Shown: positions 41,854 to 52,072, counted from the first letter of the stretch. The stretch is 64,000 bases of DNA from Flavobacteriales bacterium (GCA_016721005.1 JADKJM010000018.1:66586-130585), one strand, 5' to 3'. Numbers and translations: made by a program. The notes: generated by a model not told the origin, from the sequence alone.

Positions 41854-42900
41854 ATGGACCGTGAGCAACGACCCGGGGGGATCTGGCTGATCCTCGCCAT
41901 CCTCGCGCTGATCTGGGGCAGTTCCTTTATCCTGATGAAGCGCGGACTGTTCCATGAGGGTGTCCCTGTGCTCACCTCATGGCAAGTGGCCACGGCGCGG
42001 CTGTCCATCGCGTGGTTGGCCCTTTCCCCGATCCTTCTCCGCCACATCCGGCTGTTCCCGAAGCACTGGCTGCCCTTGCTGGGGACCGGCATGCTCGGCA
42101 ACGGCGTGCCGGCGTTTCTCTACGCCACCGCACAAACGCGGATCGATAGCGCCTTGAGCGGCATGCTGAACGGCCTCACACCGCTGATGACCCTGCTCAC
42201 GGGCCTGCTGTTCTTCGGTACCCGGGCGCGTGGGGTGCATTTGATCGGGATCATCCTCGGCCTGATCGGCGCAGCGGGCCTGATCGCCTTCAACAGCAAG
42301 GATGGTTTGCCGTCATGGTCGGCGTATGCGGTGCTGTCGATCATTGGGACGATCGGCTACGGCTTCAGCGGCAACATCGTGAAGAAGTACCTGTACATGT
42401 TACCGCCCAGGGCCACATCCGCGCTGGCGCTTACGTGGGTGGGGCCGGTGAGCATCGGCTTGGCCTTGGGAAGCGGATTGCCGGAAACACTGCGTACCGA
42501 TCCGCACGCGTGGAGCGCGCTCGGTCACGTGGCGGTGTTGGCCGTGTTCAGTTCCGCGCTCGCGTTGGTGCTGTGGAACGTGCTCCTCCAGCGCACGTCG
42601 GCGCTGAATGCTTCCACCGTGACCTACCTGATGCCCGTGGTGGCGATCGGGTGGGGGTTGATGGATGGCGAGACCGTGGGTTGGCAGCAAATGATGATGA
42701 TCGGGTTGGTGCTCGGCGGCGTGTACCTCGTGAGCGTGGCGGAGCGGGTGCGGGGTGAAGCAGAGCGTGAGGCAGCACAGGGCAGGGGAATTTCCTTTGG
42801 GATCACGGAGCGCAATAGCGGGATCCCTCGTGACCCTGCTTCGCCGCTCCTTTGTCGAAAGGAACCGAACTTCGCGCCATGTACTTGGGACAGAAAGTAG
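41854..42900 (+). CDS. EamA/DMT-family transporter
   Basis: This protein of about 348 residues has ten hydrophobic helices in two EamA repeats (LALIWGSSFILMKRGLF and ALGHVAVLAVFSSALALVLW), as in DMT metabolite exporters. The ATG at 41854 gives the standard cytoplasmic N-terminus. The C-terminal ~40 residues are unusual for the family and run 22 nt into the next gene, so the native stop may lie elsewhere. Confidence 0.87.
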   Translation: MDREQRPGGIWLILAILALIWGSSFILMKRGLFHEGVPVLTSWQVATARLSIAWLALSPILLRHIRLFPKHWLPLLGTGMLGNGVPAFLYATAQTRIDSALSGMLNGLTPLMTLLTGLLFFGTRARGVHLIGIILGLIGAAGLIAFNSKDGLPSWSAYAVLSIIGTIGYGFSGNIVKKYLYMLPPRATSALALTWVGPVSIGLALGSGLPETLRTDPHAWSALGHVAVLAVFSSALALVLWNVLLQRTSALNASTVTYLMPVVAIGWGLMDGETVGWQQMMMIGLVLGGVYLVSVAERVRGEAEREAAQGRGISFGITERNSGIPRDPASPLLCRKEPNFAPCTWDRK

Positions 42901-43580
42901 TGGTGGTGCTTCCGGCATATCGCGCAGCGCTCACATTGAAAAAGACCTATGACGAGATCCCTTTCGATGTGGTGGATGAAGTGGTGCTGGTGGATGACAA
43001 GAGCCCGGACAACACGGTGGAAGTGGCGCAGAAGCTAGGCCTGAAGCACATCGTGGAGCACCAGAAGAACACGGGCTACGGCGGCAACCAGAAGAGCTGC
43101 TACGACAAGGCGAAGGAACTCGGCGCGGACATCGTGGTGATGCTTCACCCGGATTACCAGTACACGCCGAAGCTGATGATGAGCATGATCACGCTGATCG
43201 GCAACGATGTGTACCCGGTGGTCTTCGGATCACGCATCCTCGGTGGCGGTGCGTTGAAGGGCGGCATGCCGATGTACAAGTACATCTTCAATCGCATGCT
43301 CACGCTCGGGCAGAACATCCTGATGAACGAGAAGTTGAGCGAGTACCACACCGGGTACCGCGCCTTTCACCGTAAGGTGCTGGATGCGTGTCCGTACCAC
43401 CAATGCTCCGATGATTTCGTGTTCGACAACCAGATGATCGCGCAGATCTTCTGGAAGAAGTTCGAGATCGCCGAGATCACTTGTCCCACGAAATACTTCG
43501 AGGAGGCGAGCAGCATCAACTCTCCAGCTGATCCACGGCCATGCCAACACGCGGTCGCATCCAACTGTACATCGCACTAG
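42879..43580 (+). CDS. Glycosyltransferase family 2, probably C-terminally truncated
   Basis: The 233-residue protein has the GT-A fold (VVVVLPAYRAALTLKKTYDE, VDDKSPDNT, and HPDYQYTPKLM, which holds the DxD-like acid). It resembles the polyprenol-type GT2 enzymes of Flavobacteria up to EASSIN near residue 215. There the sequence changes to SPADPRPCQHAVASNCTSH and stops, whereas family members continue for 60-100 more residues. The next gene starts inside this tail. Confidence 0.8.
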   Translation: MYLGQKVVVVLPAYRAALTLKKTYDEIPFDVVDEVVLVDDKSPDNTVEVAQKLGLKHIVEHQKNTGYGGNQKSCYDKAKELGADIVVMLHPDYQYTPKLMMSMITLIGNDVYPVVFGSRILGGGALKGGMPMYKYIFNRMLTLGQNILMNEKLSEYHTGYRAFHRKVLDACPYHQCSDDFVFDNQMIAQIFWKKFEIAEITCPTKYFEEASSINSPADPRPCQHAVASNCTSH

Positions 43581-45184
43581 CAGCCGCGCTGTTGTTCGTC
43601 CCCGGCCTCGGTGCGGTCCACTTGTTCGATTGGGACGAGATCAACTTCGCGGAGATCTCGCGTGAGATGGTGGTGAGCGGCGATTGGTCGCAACCGCAAA
43701 TGGGTTTCGAACCCTTCCACGAGAAGCCACCGCTGTTCATGTGGATGCAAGCCGCGAGCATGGCCGCGTTCGGCGTGGGTGAATTCGCTGCCCGCTTTCC
43801 CAACGCGATCTGCGGAATACTCACCCTGCTCGTGCTGTTCCGCATCGGCGAACAATTGCGTGGACGGGTGTTCGGCATGCTCTGGTCATTGGCGTACATC
43901 GGCTCCATCCTACCCCACCTCTACTTCCGCAGCGGCATCATCGATCCGTGGTTCAACCTCTTCATCTTCCTCGGCCTCCACGCCCTCATCACCCTGGTGC
44001 ATCGGGACCCGAAGCGACAAGTAGGAACGATCAACGCGCGACGCGATGTACACGCGTGGCTTGCCGGGATCTTCCTCGGCTTGGCGGTGTTGACCAAAGG
44101 TCCGGTCGGCATACTCATTCCGGGGTTGGTAATGGGCGTGTACTGGATAGTGGGGCGATTCAAGCCCTTCATGCGTTGGCAACGGCTGGGGATCATCGCG
44201 TTCGGAACCCTGATCACGGTCGGGTCCTGGGCGCTGGTGGACCTGGCCCGCAACGGCCCGGAGTTCATGTCGGCCTTTTTCCAGCGACAGGTTGCCATGC
44301 TCACCACCGAGGATGCCGGCCACGGCGGCTTCTTCGGCTACCATTTCGTGGTGCTACTGATCGGGTGCTTCCCCGCTTCGCTCTTCGCGCTTCGGGAGTT
44401 CTTCAAGTCCACACGAACGAACGATGCCACGGAGAACGATCACCGGCGCTGGATGGTGATCCTGTTCTGGGTGGTGCTGATCCTTTTCAGCATCGTGAAG
44501 ACCAAGATCGTCCACTACAGCAGCTTGTGCTACTTCCCGATCACCTACCTCGCCGCGTTGCAATTGGAGCGCATCTGGCGCGAACGCAACGGCTTCGGCT
44601 GGGTGCGTTACACGATCGGTCCCGTGGGCATGGTCTTCGTCATCGCGACGATCGCGTTGCCGATCGCGGGGAACCACATCGATACGATCAAGCCGCTCTT
44701 CGCGCAGGATCCGTTCGCGCTGGCCAACCTGGATGCGGACGTGAATTGGACCGGCTGGGAGGTGTTGCCGGGAGTGCTGCTGCTCGCGGTATTCGGGATC
44801 GGTCACGTCCTCTACGAGCGGAGATCCTTCCGCGCGAGCTTGATCACGGTCTTTGCAGGATCCGCCTTGTTCGTGACGAGCACACTGTTCTTCTTCATCA
44901 ACAACATCGAAGCGTATTCGCAACGTGCAGCCGTGGAGTTCTTCGAGAGCAAGGCCGGTGAACGCTGCTGGGTGATGACGAAAGGCTACAAGAGCTACGT
45001 GCCGGAGTTCTATGGGCGCGTGATGGAAGCAACGCCTTCCGAGGATGTCCTCATGAATGGCGCGATCGATCGGCCGGTGTACTTGAGCTGCAAGATCACG
45101 AGTGCGGATGAGGTCCGTGCCTTGCAGGACTTCACAGGGATCGGCAACAGGAACGGGTTCGTATTCTTCCAGCGGGAGCCTTAG
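43541..45184 (+). CDS. Glycosyltransferase family 39/83-type (ArnT-like) membrane protein
   Basis: This 547-residue protein has about ten transmembrane helices. The first periplasmic loop carries the catalytic DWDEINFAEISREM (DE motif), then FHEKPPLFMW. These are the hallmarks of ArnT/PMT-type polyprenyl-phosphate sugar transferases. It probably decorates a surface glycan. It overlaps the GT2 gene by 40 nt, an unusual arrangement. Confidence 0.9.
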   Translation: MPTRGRIQLYIALAAALLFVPGLGAVHLFDWDEINFAEISREMVVSGDWSQPQMGFEPFHEKPPLFMWMQAASMAAFGVGEFAARFPNAICGILTLLVLFRIGEQLRGRVFGMLWSLAYIGSILPHLYFRSGIIDPWFNLFIFLGLHALITLVHRDPKRQVGTINARRDVHAWLAGIFLGLAVLTKGPVGILIPGLVMGVYWIVGRFKPFMRWQRLGIIAFGTLITVGSWALVDLARNGPEFMSAFFQRQVAMLTTEDAGHGGFFGYHFVVLLIGCFPASLFALREFFKSTRTNDATENDHRRWMVILFWVVLILFSIVKTKIVHYSSLCYFPITYLAALQLERIWRERNGFGWVRYTIGPVGMVFVIATIALPIAGNHIDTIKPLFAQDPFALANLDADVNWTGWEVLPGVLLLAVFGIGHVLYERRSFRASLITVFAGSALFVTSTLFFFINNIEAYSQRAAVEFFESKAGERCWVMTKGYKSYVPEFYGRVMEATPSEDVLMNGAIDRPVYLSCKITSADEVRALQDFTGIGNRNGFVFFQREP

Positions 45185-45231
45185 GTCGTTCGGTACGGGC
45201 ACCTACCTTTCGGTACTAATCCATTCGACCC

Positions 45232-46998
45232 ATGCGCCAACAGTACGTTCTCCGTTCATTCTTCTCCCTCTTCTTGATCGCCCTTCTCGCCAGCGCAAGC
45301 ATGGCCCAGGGCGATACATGCACCACGGCCTTGCAGGTCGTCAGCGGTGTGTACAATGCCGATGGCCCCATGACGGGGTATGCGGGTCCGAGCTGCGGCG
45401 GCGGCACCAACGGAGATTGGTATCGCTACACGGCCACCTTCTCGGGCACGATCAAGATCACCAGCTGTCATCCGCTGAACAATGGTTTGAGTTTCGATAC
45501 CTACTTGAAGGTCTTCAGTGGGAACTGTGATGCGCTGGTCTGCATCGGCAACAACGATGACATGGGACAGGCTGGGCAATCCTGCCCGAACAACGCGTTC
45601 GCTTCCTACTTGCAGGTGAATGTCACGGCGGGCCAGGACTACTACATCGTCTGGACCAACACCTTCAGCAGTATTCCCTTCTATTGGGAATTGAGCGAGT
45701 GCGCGGGTACCGCCACCGGTGCCACCTATTTCGACAACAACAACAACGGCGCTCGCGAGCCGGGTGAAGCGCATGTTCCCGTGGTGATGTTGGTACAACC
45801 CGGCGATCACTACGTGTATTCAGGCAGCGATCCGTATTCGCTCTGCACGGACATGGGCAGTCACACCATCACGGTGCCAACGCCGCCTCTTTACCACACC
45901 ACGGTTCCTGCATCGCAGTCCTTCACCATCGCGGCACTCGGTGATCGGATACTGGTATGGACTTCGGCTTCCAGGCATCCCGGGCATCTACGACGGTGCC
46001 GTGGATCTCTGGGGATGGAACCCGTGGATCGGGAACAATACCACCTTGTACATCGGCTACTCCAACATCGGTACAGAGGACCTCACCCCGACGATCGCGC
46101 TCACGCTCGATCCGGTCCTCTCCTACGTTTCGGCCACCACCACGGCCACCAGCGTGAACGGCCAGACGATCATCTGGGCCTTGCCGGTGATGACCCCCGG
46201 AACCAACGCTGGTATCACGGTCACAGTGTACACCGATCCAGCGACCACGCCGAACCAATCGGTGCTGGACTACGTCGTGCTCACCACCACAGAGAACGAC
46301 ATCAACATGGTGAACAACACGGATGATGTGCATGGACACGCGTCCACTTCCTTCGATCCGAACGACAAGGCCGTGAGCGAGGAATTCATCACCCCACAGG
46401 ATGTCGTGGACCAGAAGAAGCTGGAATTCACCGTGCGCTTCCAGAACACGGGCAACGCGCCCGCTGTGAACATCGTGATCAAGGACAGCCTCGATGCCGA
46501 TTGGGACCTGAGCACCTTCGAGATGATCGGTGCGACGCATCCGTACACGTTGACCGTCAGTAACGAAGTGGCGATATGGACTTTCGCGAACATCATGCTC
46601 CCCACCGAGGACAGCGATGCACTGGGTAGCCAAGGCAGCTTTCAATACCGCGTGGCACCCAAGAGCAGCTTGAATCTCGGCGAGCAACTCACCAACCGCG
46701 CGGACATCTACTTCGACTTCAACGAACCGGTGCTGACGAATACCACGGTGACCACCGTGGCGCTGAGCACCGCCCTCGCGGAAACGCCCTGGGCAACGGA
46801 TTGTTCATCGCGCCTTCACCGAGCAATGGGTTGGTCAACCTCCGTTGGGCGGATGCACGGTTGAACATCGCGCGCTTCAATGTGATCGACGCGATGGGCC
46901 GCGTGGTCTTCACCACCAACCTGACCGGCGTGAACAACACCAGGAGCATGGACCTTTCCTTCCTGTCCGAAGGGAGTGGGCGGCATGCCGACGGTTGA
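45232..46998 (+). pseudogene. T9SS-secreted protein with several frame disruptions
   Basis: The N-terminal part (45232 to about 45950) has a signal peptide and a domain with GDTCTTALQV and WYRYTATFSG. About 45940-45985 the coding frame changes twice: ILVW, then MDFGFQA, then IPGIYDGAVDLWGW. The middle frame to about 46790 carries a DUF11/DUF7619-like region (SFDPNDKAVSEEF, LEFTVRFQNTGNAP). Another change near 46787 leads to a T9SS-type domain (LFIAPSPSNGLVNLRW). A further change near 46985 loses the end. Codon patterns stay clean between the breaks, so sequence error is as likely as decay. Confidence 0.8.
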
Positions 46999-47495
46999 TC
47001 GGGCGAGGGTTGACGCGGTTCGATGGATCAGTGATTTCGAAAACTTTTAGAGGCGTTCGCCTCGGGGAAGCGCTCTTCTTCATGGCATGCCGCACTCGCT
47101 TACCTTCAAGGAATGGAACGGAGAGATCGGATCTCGAGAAGCTGCCTGAAGGTGTCTATCTCGCACATCGGAAGGATCCAGTCTCGGGGCAGGACGTCGC
47201 CGGCGTGGGTCGCGGGCGTGCGGCGGGAGTCGGGCACCCGGCACCTCCGATCGGCTCAAGGGTTCGTGACTCATTTGGTTAGACCACTCGTCATCGGCTA
47301 TTGAATGGGGTCGGCTCGGTGGCGACGTTGTCATCCGTCGGCTGGCATTTAGGCTTCGATCACAGCCGGGCTGGGACCTACGGATCCGGGCAAACGACCA
47401 TGCTCCACGGTGCCGAACCATACCGGCGTATGCCCGGTACCGTTCATGCGCTCGAAACCGAAGGCATTTCCACCGGAAGGAGTTCATCGCGATCA
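46999..47495 (+). other. Intergenic remnant with T9SS-domain-like fragment
   Basis: No complete gene is visible. At about 47090-47220 the plus strand reads SRNGTERSDLEKLPEGVYLA in one frame, then SGQDVAGVGRG, which resembles the end of a T9SS sorting domain. It may be the true tail of the disrupted gene before it, or a leftover of another copy. The rest shows no supported feature. Confidence 0.35.
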
Positions 47496-48655
47496 GTGAG
47501 CGACCTCTCCCACATCCTCACCCACCTCGGCGAGGAGCGTGAACGCGGCTACGATGCCGTGGTGCCGCCCATCGTGCAGAGCGGCAACTTCACATACCCC
47601 ACGGTCGCGGCCATGCGCGCGGTGGTGGGAAAGGAATTCGACCGGCCGCTGTACACCCGCGGCTTCAACCCCACCGTGGCGATCCTGCGGAAGAAGGTCG
47701 CGGCGCTGGAACATGCGGAGGACGCGTTGGTCTTCAGCAGCGGCAGTGCGGCCATCGCGGCAGCGGTGATCGCGTTCACGAAAGCGGGGGATCACATCGT
47801 CTGCGTCCACAAGCCGTATAGTTGGACGAAGAAGTTGCTCATCGAATTGCTGTCTCGCTTCGGCGTGGAGCACACGTTCGTGGACGGCACCGACGCGGAG
47901 AACTACCGCAAGGCGATCCGACCGAACACGACCTTCTTCATCCTCGAAAGCCCGAACTCGCTCACCTTCGAGTTGCAGGACATCGCTGCTGTGGCTGCGA
48001 TCGCCAAGAAGCACGGCATCCTCACGCTCTGCGATAACAGCTTCAACAGTCCGCTCTTCCAGAACCCCATCGACCTGGGCATCCACATGGCCGCGCACAG
48101 TGCCACGAAGTACTTGAACGGCCACAGCGATGTGGTGGCCGGGGTGCTTGCCGGAACGCACGCGCACATGCGACAAGTGATGGCAAAGGAGTTCATGACG
48201 CTCGGCGCGTGCCCTTCGCCGCACGATACGTGGTTGCTGATGCGTGGCTTGAGAACACTTCCGCTGCGCATGGACCGCAGCGCGGACAATGCGGAGAAGG
48301 TGGCGCGTTTCCTCGAAGCGCATCCGAAGGTGAAGCGCGTGCATTGGCCGGGGCTCGATAGTCATCCGCACCATGCACTCGCGAAGAAGCAGATGCGGCG
48401 TGTTGCCGGATTGATGAGCATCGAGTTGATGCACCCGATGTAGCAGCGGTGGAACGCTTCTGCGACAACCTGAGGACCTTTCTGATCGCGGTGAGCTGGG
48501 GCGGCTATGAAAGTTTGCAATGGCCGATCTGCGCGCTGCAAGGACCGAGCGGCTACTATGCGGACCTGCCCTTCAACATGATCCGGCTGTATGTGGGCTT
48601 GGAGGACCCGCAGATGTTGATCACGGATCTGGAACAGGCACTTGCACGGATCTGA
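47496..48655 (+). pseudogene. Cys/Met-metabolism PLP enzyme (cystathionine gamma-synthase/beta-lyase type) with a one-base frameshift
   Basis: From the GTG at 47496, preceded by GGAAGGAG at 47475-47482, the frame encodes SDLSHILTHLGEERERGYDA. The fold I PLP sequence follows, with the lysine in HSATKYLNGHSDVVAG. The frame breaks at about 48430, where GAGTTGATGCACCC would read on as ELDAPDVAAVERF with one extra G (GAGTTGGATG). The remainder, to 48655, ends in a proper C-terminus (GLEDPQMLITDLEQALARI). Restored, the protein is about 386 residues and would be a normal family member. Confidence 0.85.
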
Positions 48656-49279
48656 ACCTTGCTAGGGCACACGCGGAGGCCTCATGAAGTACGCGAACCT
48701 TCTACTCGATCCAACACGGATATCGGGACGACCGGCAACGCTTCGGCCGACCTACTCAGTCGGAAAGATCTCCCCGGGAGCCAGCAAGCAACGCCCCACG
48801 ATCGCAGAGAGCACTCCAACGGATGCGGAACATGGCGATGCGATAACGGTTAACCTGGAAAACGTCGTTCGCCGACCCCGAAGGGGTCACAGCTTGTAGC
48901 ATGCAATGCGCCAATGGATGGAGCGACCCCGGAGGGGTCGCAGCATTGGCAATCGCCAGGGATCGAGATCCGATCAACCCGCAAATGGATCAGGATCGAC
49001 CTGAACCCTTTCCTGACCTATTCCGTCGGAAAGATCTCCCCAGGTGGGATCAAGCAAGGCCCGACAACCACGGTGAGCGTCGCGCGTGCAGGTCCACATG
49101 CCACAGCGTTCACGATATAGGTGAACCCGCAGTTCGCAGACCCCGAAGGGGTCACAGCTTGTAGCATGCAATGCGCCAATGGATCGATCGACCCCGGAGG
49201 GGTCGCAGCAATTGCACCAACGATCGGGGATCCGATCAACCCGCAAATGGATCAGGATCGACCTGAACCCTTTCCTGAC
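48656..49279. repeat. Tandem copies of a gene 3' end plus paired palindromes
   Basis: Two extra copies of the 3' end of the following minus-strand gene lie at about 48756-48870 and 49022-49138. On the minus strand both end in EIFPTE and a stop. Each is followed by a module with GACCCCGAAGGGGTC (48874-48888; 49139-49153) and GACCCCGGAGGGGTC (48925-48939; 49190-49204), spaced 51 nt. The shared segment CGGAAAGATC recurs at 48761, 49027 and 49289. No independent gene is supported here. Confidence 0.85.
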
Positions 49280-50878
49280 CTATTCCGTCGGAAAGATCTC
49301 CCTAGGTGGGATCAAGCAAGGCCCGACGATCACCAAGAGCGTCGCGGTTGCGGGTCCGCATGCCACGGAGTTCACCATGTACGTGAACCCGTAGGACCCG
49401 GGTATGACGCTCGAAGCGTTGAATACCCCGGCGACAAGCTGCCCGGTGGCATTGTCATCAGTCCAAATTCCACCAACATCCGGCGTGCCGCCCAACTGCG
49501 CGAAGAGATCCAACGCACCGAAGCTCTGGCACCAGTTCACGATCCCGCTGCTTCCTGCGTTGGGCGGGTTGACCTCGGTGACGGTGACCGTGGAAGTCGC
49601 ATCAGTGCACGGTCCTGTGCCAACCACGGTGTAGGTGTACACACCGGGGTCCATCGTTGCAGGATCGTAGTTCCCACCGATCACCGGGCTCGGTCCGGTC
49701 CATGCACCGCCTGCATTCGGACTGCCGCCTAGTGCTGCGAACAAGTTGACCGGTGTGCTGTTGGCGCATACGTCCAATGTGCTATTCACACCCGCGTTCG
49801 GCGGATTGTACGCCGTGATAGTAACCGCGGAAACGGCATTCGCGCACGGAGGAATGCCCGTGACGTTATAGGTGTATATCCCTGGGGCCATGGTCATCGG
49901 GTTGAACATCCCGGCGACGGTTGGACTTGGCCCGAGCCACGCCCCGCCCCCTTGCGGTGAACCACCCAGAAGGGCGAACATGCTGAAGGGTGGGTCATTT
50001 GAACATACGGTCACGCTCGCGCCTGTGCCGGCATTCGGAGGCTGATGGACAACCACACAGACCGTAGCGGTAGCATTGGCACAAGGGGCTGAACCCAACA
50101 CCGCATAGGTGTAGCAGCCGGGCGACGACACACCCGGCACGAACACCCCATTGAACGGACCGCCACCCATTGTCCACGTGCCACCCATGCTTGGGCTGCC
50201 TGCTAGTTGGTCGAACAAAAGGAAAGGAGCATCGGTTGAACAAACCGTGATCGATCCGTTCGCACCGGCGTTCGGCGCTTGGTTCACGGTGATGCACACC
50301 ACAGCCGACTCGTTCGCACAGGGCGGATCACCGACCACCGTGTAGGTGTAACAACCCGGAGTGTCCGTGGCGGGGTTGAAGAAGTTCGAGACCGCCGCAC
50401 CGGTCGGCGATGTCCATGCCCCACCAGCCTGCGGACTCCCCGACAAACCCATGAACAGGTTCACTAACGGACCGTTGGAGCAGACGGTCAGCACGGCGTT
50501 CAGCCCGGCATTCGGCGGGATCACCGTGGTGATCGGCAACGGATAAGGCGCTCCGATCTCCGGAGGATCGGAAGCGAGCACGCGGATCGCGATCCCCGAA
50601 CCACCGACGATCCCTGCTGGGAATGCGCAGGAAATAGTACCCGATCCCGTCCCGCTCAAACTGCCAATGACCGTGGGTGAAGCGAAGGAGCCCGCAGCAT
50701 CGGAGAGTTCAACCGTGAACAAATTGCCTGCGTTGATCGCGCTCGATACGGTGATATCGACCGATAGCGTCGGGCTTCCGCAGATCGAAACGGGGTTCAT
50801 CGGATCCACGGTGATCTGGGCGTGGGCAGGGATCGCAAGGGTGATCAAAAATCCGGTGATCGAACGCGCTGTTTGCAT
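49280..50878 (-). CDS. Exported protein with five ~79-residue repeats
   Basis: This 532-residue protein has a signal peptide (MQTARSITGFLITLAIPAHA). It then has an initial domain and five repeats beginning PPNAG and containing ALGGSPNAGGAWTGPSP, YTYTVVG and PCA. Ig-like repeats of this kind are common in Bacteroidota adhesins. It ends abruptly in GPCLIPPREIFPTE with no T9SS sorting domain, which is unusual. Two diverged copies of its last ~34 codons lie downstream. The ATG at 50878 begins the signal peptide. Confidence 0.8.
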   Translation of the reverse strand: MQTARSITGFLITLAIPAHAQITVDPMNPVSICGSPTLSVDITVSSAINAGNLFTVELSDAAGSFASPTVIGSLSGTGSGTISCAFPAGIVGGSGIAIRVLASDPPEIGAPYPLPITTVIPPNAGLNAVLTVCSNGPLVNLFMGLSGSPQAGGAWTSPTGAAVSNFFNPATDTPGCYTYTVVGDPPCANESAVVCITVNQAPNAGANGSITVCSTDAPFLLFDQLAGSPSMGGTWTMGGGPFNGVFVPGVSSPGCYTYAVLGSAPCANATATVCVVVHQPPNAGTGASVTVCSNDPPFSMFALLGGSPQGGGAWLGPSPTVAGMFNPMTMAPGIYTYNVTGIPPCANAVSAVTITAYNPPNAGVNSTLDVCANSTPVNLFAALGGSPNAGGAWTGPSPVIGGNYDPATMDPGVYTYTVVGTGPCTDATSTVTVTEVNPPNAGSSGIVNWCQSFGALDLFAQLGGTPDVGGIWTDDNATGQLVAGVFNASSVIPGSYGFTYMVNSVACGPATATLLVIVGPCLIPPREIFPTE

Positions 50879-51058
50879 GGGATGAATAAGCGACGTGAAT
50901 GTAGTCGACCGTGCTACATGAGGCAGTAGGCTTCGACCTGTTCGGATCAACCATGCGACCAACAGGACGGATCGTTCGACCGCGAAACAAAGCTTGCCTA
51001 CTTTTTCCGGATCGGCACTCTCATGAAACGGCCGTGATCGTGGAGGCGGATGCACGTA

Positions 51059-51451
51059 CTACTCCACCACCAACTTACCACCCGTTAACCACTTGCCGCC
51101 TTGCGCAATGTGCGCGTAGTACAGGCCGGGGCCCAAGTCAGAGAGTGAGAGGGGGAAGGAGCCGTTGCCGCTAGGCAAGCGCTCGCGCGCGACCACGCGC
51201 CCATCCATTGCAACAAGCGTAAGCTCCAACGCACCGCTCACACTTGGTGGCAGCGACAACTGCACCGTTGCCGAACCGTGCGCGGGGTTGGGGAAGATGC
51301 TGAACGCATCCAACAAGTTGGTGGCCTGCTCTGTGATGCCTACCGTGTTGCAGCCCGGTACGATGCAACCATTGCCATCCACAATTACCACCCAACTGTC
51401 TTGCGAGTAGCCTGCGGACATCCCGTTCCCTCCGGATCTTCGATGAACCAA
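51059..51451 (-). pseudogene. T9SS type A sorting-domain fragment
   Basis: About 120 codons match the C-terminus of the protein at 52256-53791 (WVVIVDGNGCIVPGCNTVGI, then FPNPAHGSATVQLSLP and the identical end LTGGKLVVE). The upstream part of that gene is absent, and the fragment starts near 51424 without a plausible N-terminus. It is a decayed or recombined gene end. Confidence 0.82.
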
Positions 51452-51463
51452 GGGTCCCCGGCC

Positions 51464-52072
51464 TCATGCCGCCGCCTTCAAAATGAACGCGTACTCCCGC
51501 ACTGTTCGGAACAGCACATAAATGAGTGCCGCACCGGTGACAGCGATGCCGAGTTGGTTGTGATAAGCCGGATGCTCTGGTTTGATCTTTGAATCGAACG
51601 TCTTCATGATGAAATAACCCACGTTGAAGAGATGGATCACCAAGAGAACGTTCCACCAAGGCTTGGAACTGTTGATGAACCATATCACTACCGGAACCGT
51701 CAGTAGGCAAGCAAAGGTCAGAGCGCCATGCACATTCTCAGCCACGCTGAAGACCATGTGGTGATGATCGAAATTCCAGAGAACGAATGCCAAGTGAACA
51801 ACATGGTTCACGGTGAACATCGTGATCAGCGCGCGTAAGGCGTGCTTCTTCGCTTCGTCGTCATAGATCTTCCCGAAACCGTAGTAGCCGATCAAGAGCA
51901 GTGTGCCGAGGTTGATGATCGATGAAACGCGGCCTGAATTCCGCGCACACTTATCGCAAACAAATTCGGGTTCGGTCGTTCCAAGCGCCCAGAGAAATAT
52001 CACAAGCTCCAGACACAACAGCAAGAGGATCAATGTGCGAAGCTTACTTCGGTACAGCACATCCATTGCCAT
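51464..52072 (-). CDS. Multi-pass membrane protein, AT-rich, unknown function
   Basis: The 202-residue protein has about five transmembrane helices (LILLLLCLELVIFLWAL, IINLGTLLLIGYYGFG, and others). It has a cysteine pair, CDKCARNSG, and a histidine-rich loop NFDHHHMVF that could bind a metal or haem. Its base composition is lower in GC than its flanks. It is placed between two homologous T9SS C-terminal segments, so it may have come in by recombination. I do not recognise the family. Confidence 0.7.
   Translation of the reverse strand: MAMDVLYRSKLRTLILLLLCLELVIFLWALGTTEPEFVCDKCARNSGRVSSIINLGTLLLIGYYGFGKIYDDEAKKHALRALITMFTVNHVVHLAFVLWNFDHHHMVFSVAENVHGALTFACLLTVPVVIWFINSSKPWWNVLLVIHLFNVGYFIMKTFDSKIKPEHPAYHNQLGIAVTGAALIYVLFRTVREYAFILKAAA

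Noticed and set aside
47301..47495. Upstream in-frame extension of the PLP enzyme gene
   Set aside because: The extension has no family similarity, and a strong GGAAGGAG site precedes the GTG at 47496.
48756..49390. Possible CRISPR array because of regularly spaced palindromic repeats
   Set aside because: The spacing is about 262 bp, spacers are themselves conserved and no cas genes are near. It is a tandem duplication with extragenic palindromes.
49121..49732. Plus-strand open frame of about 200 codons across the palindromes
   Set aside because: It is made of the repeat modules and antisense to the repeat protein; phrases such as DPEGVTA only reflect the palindromes.
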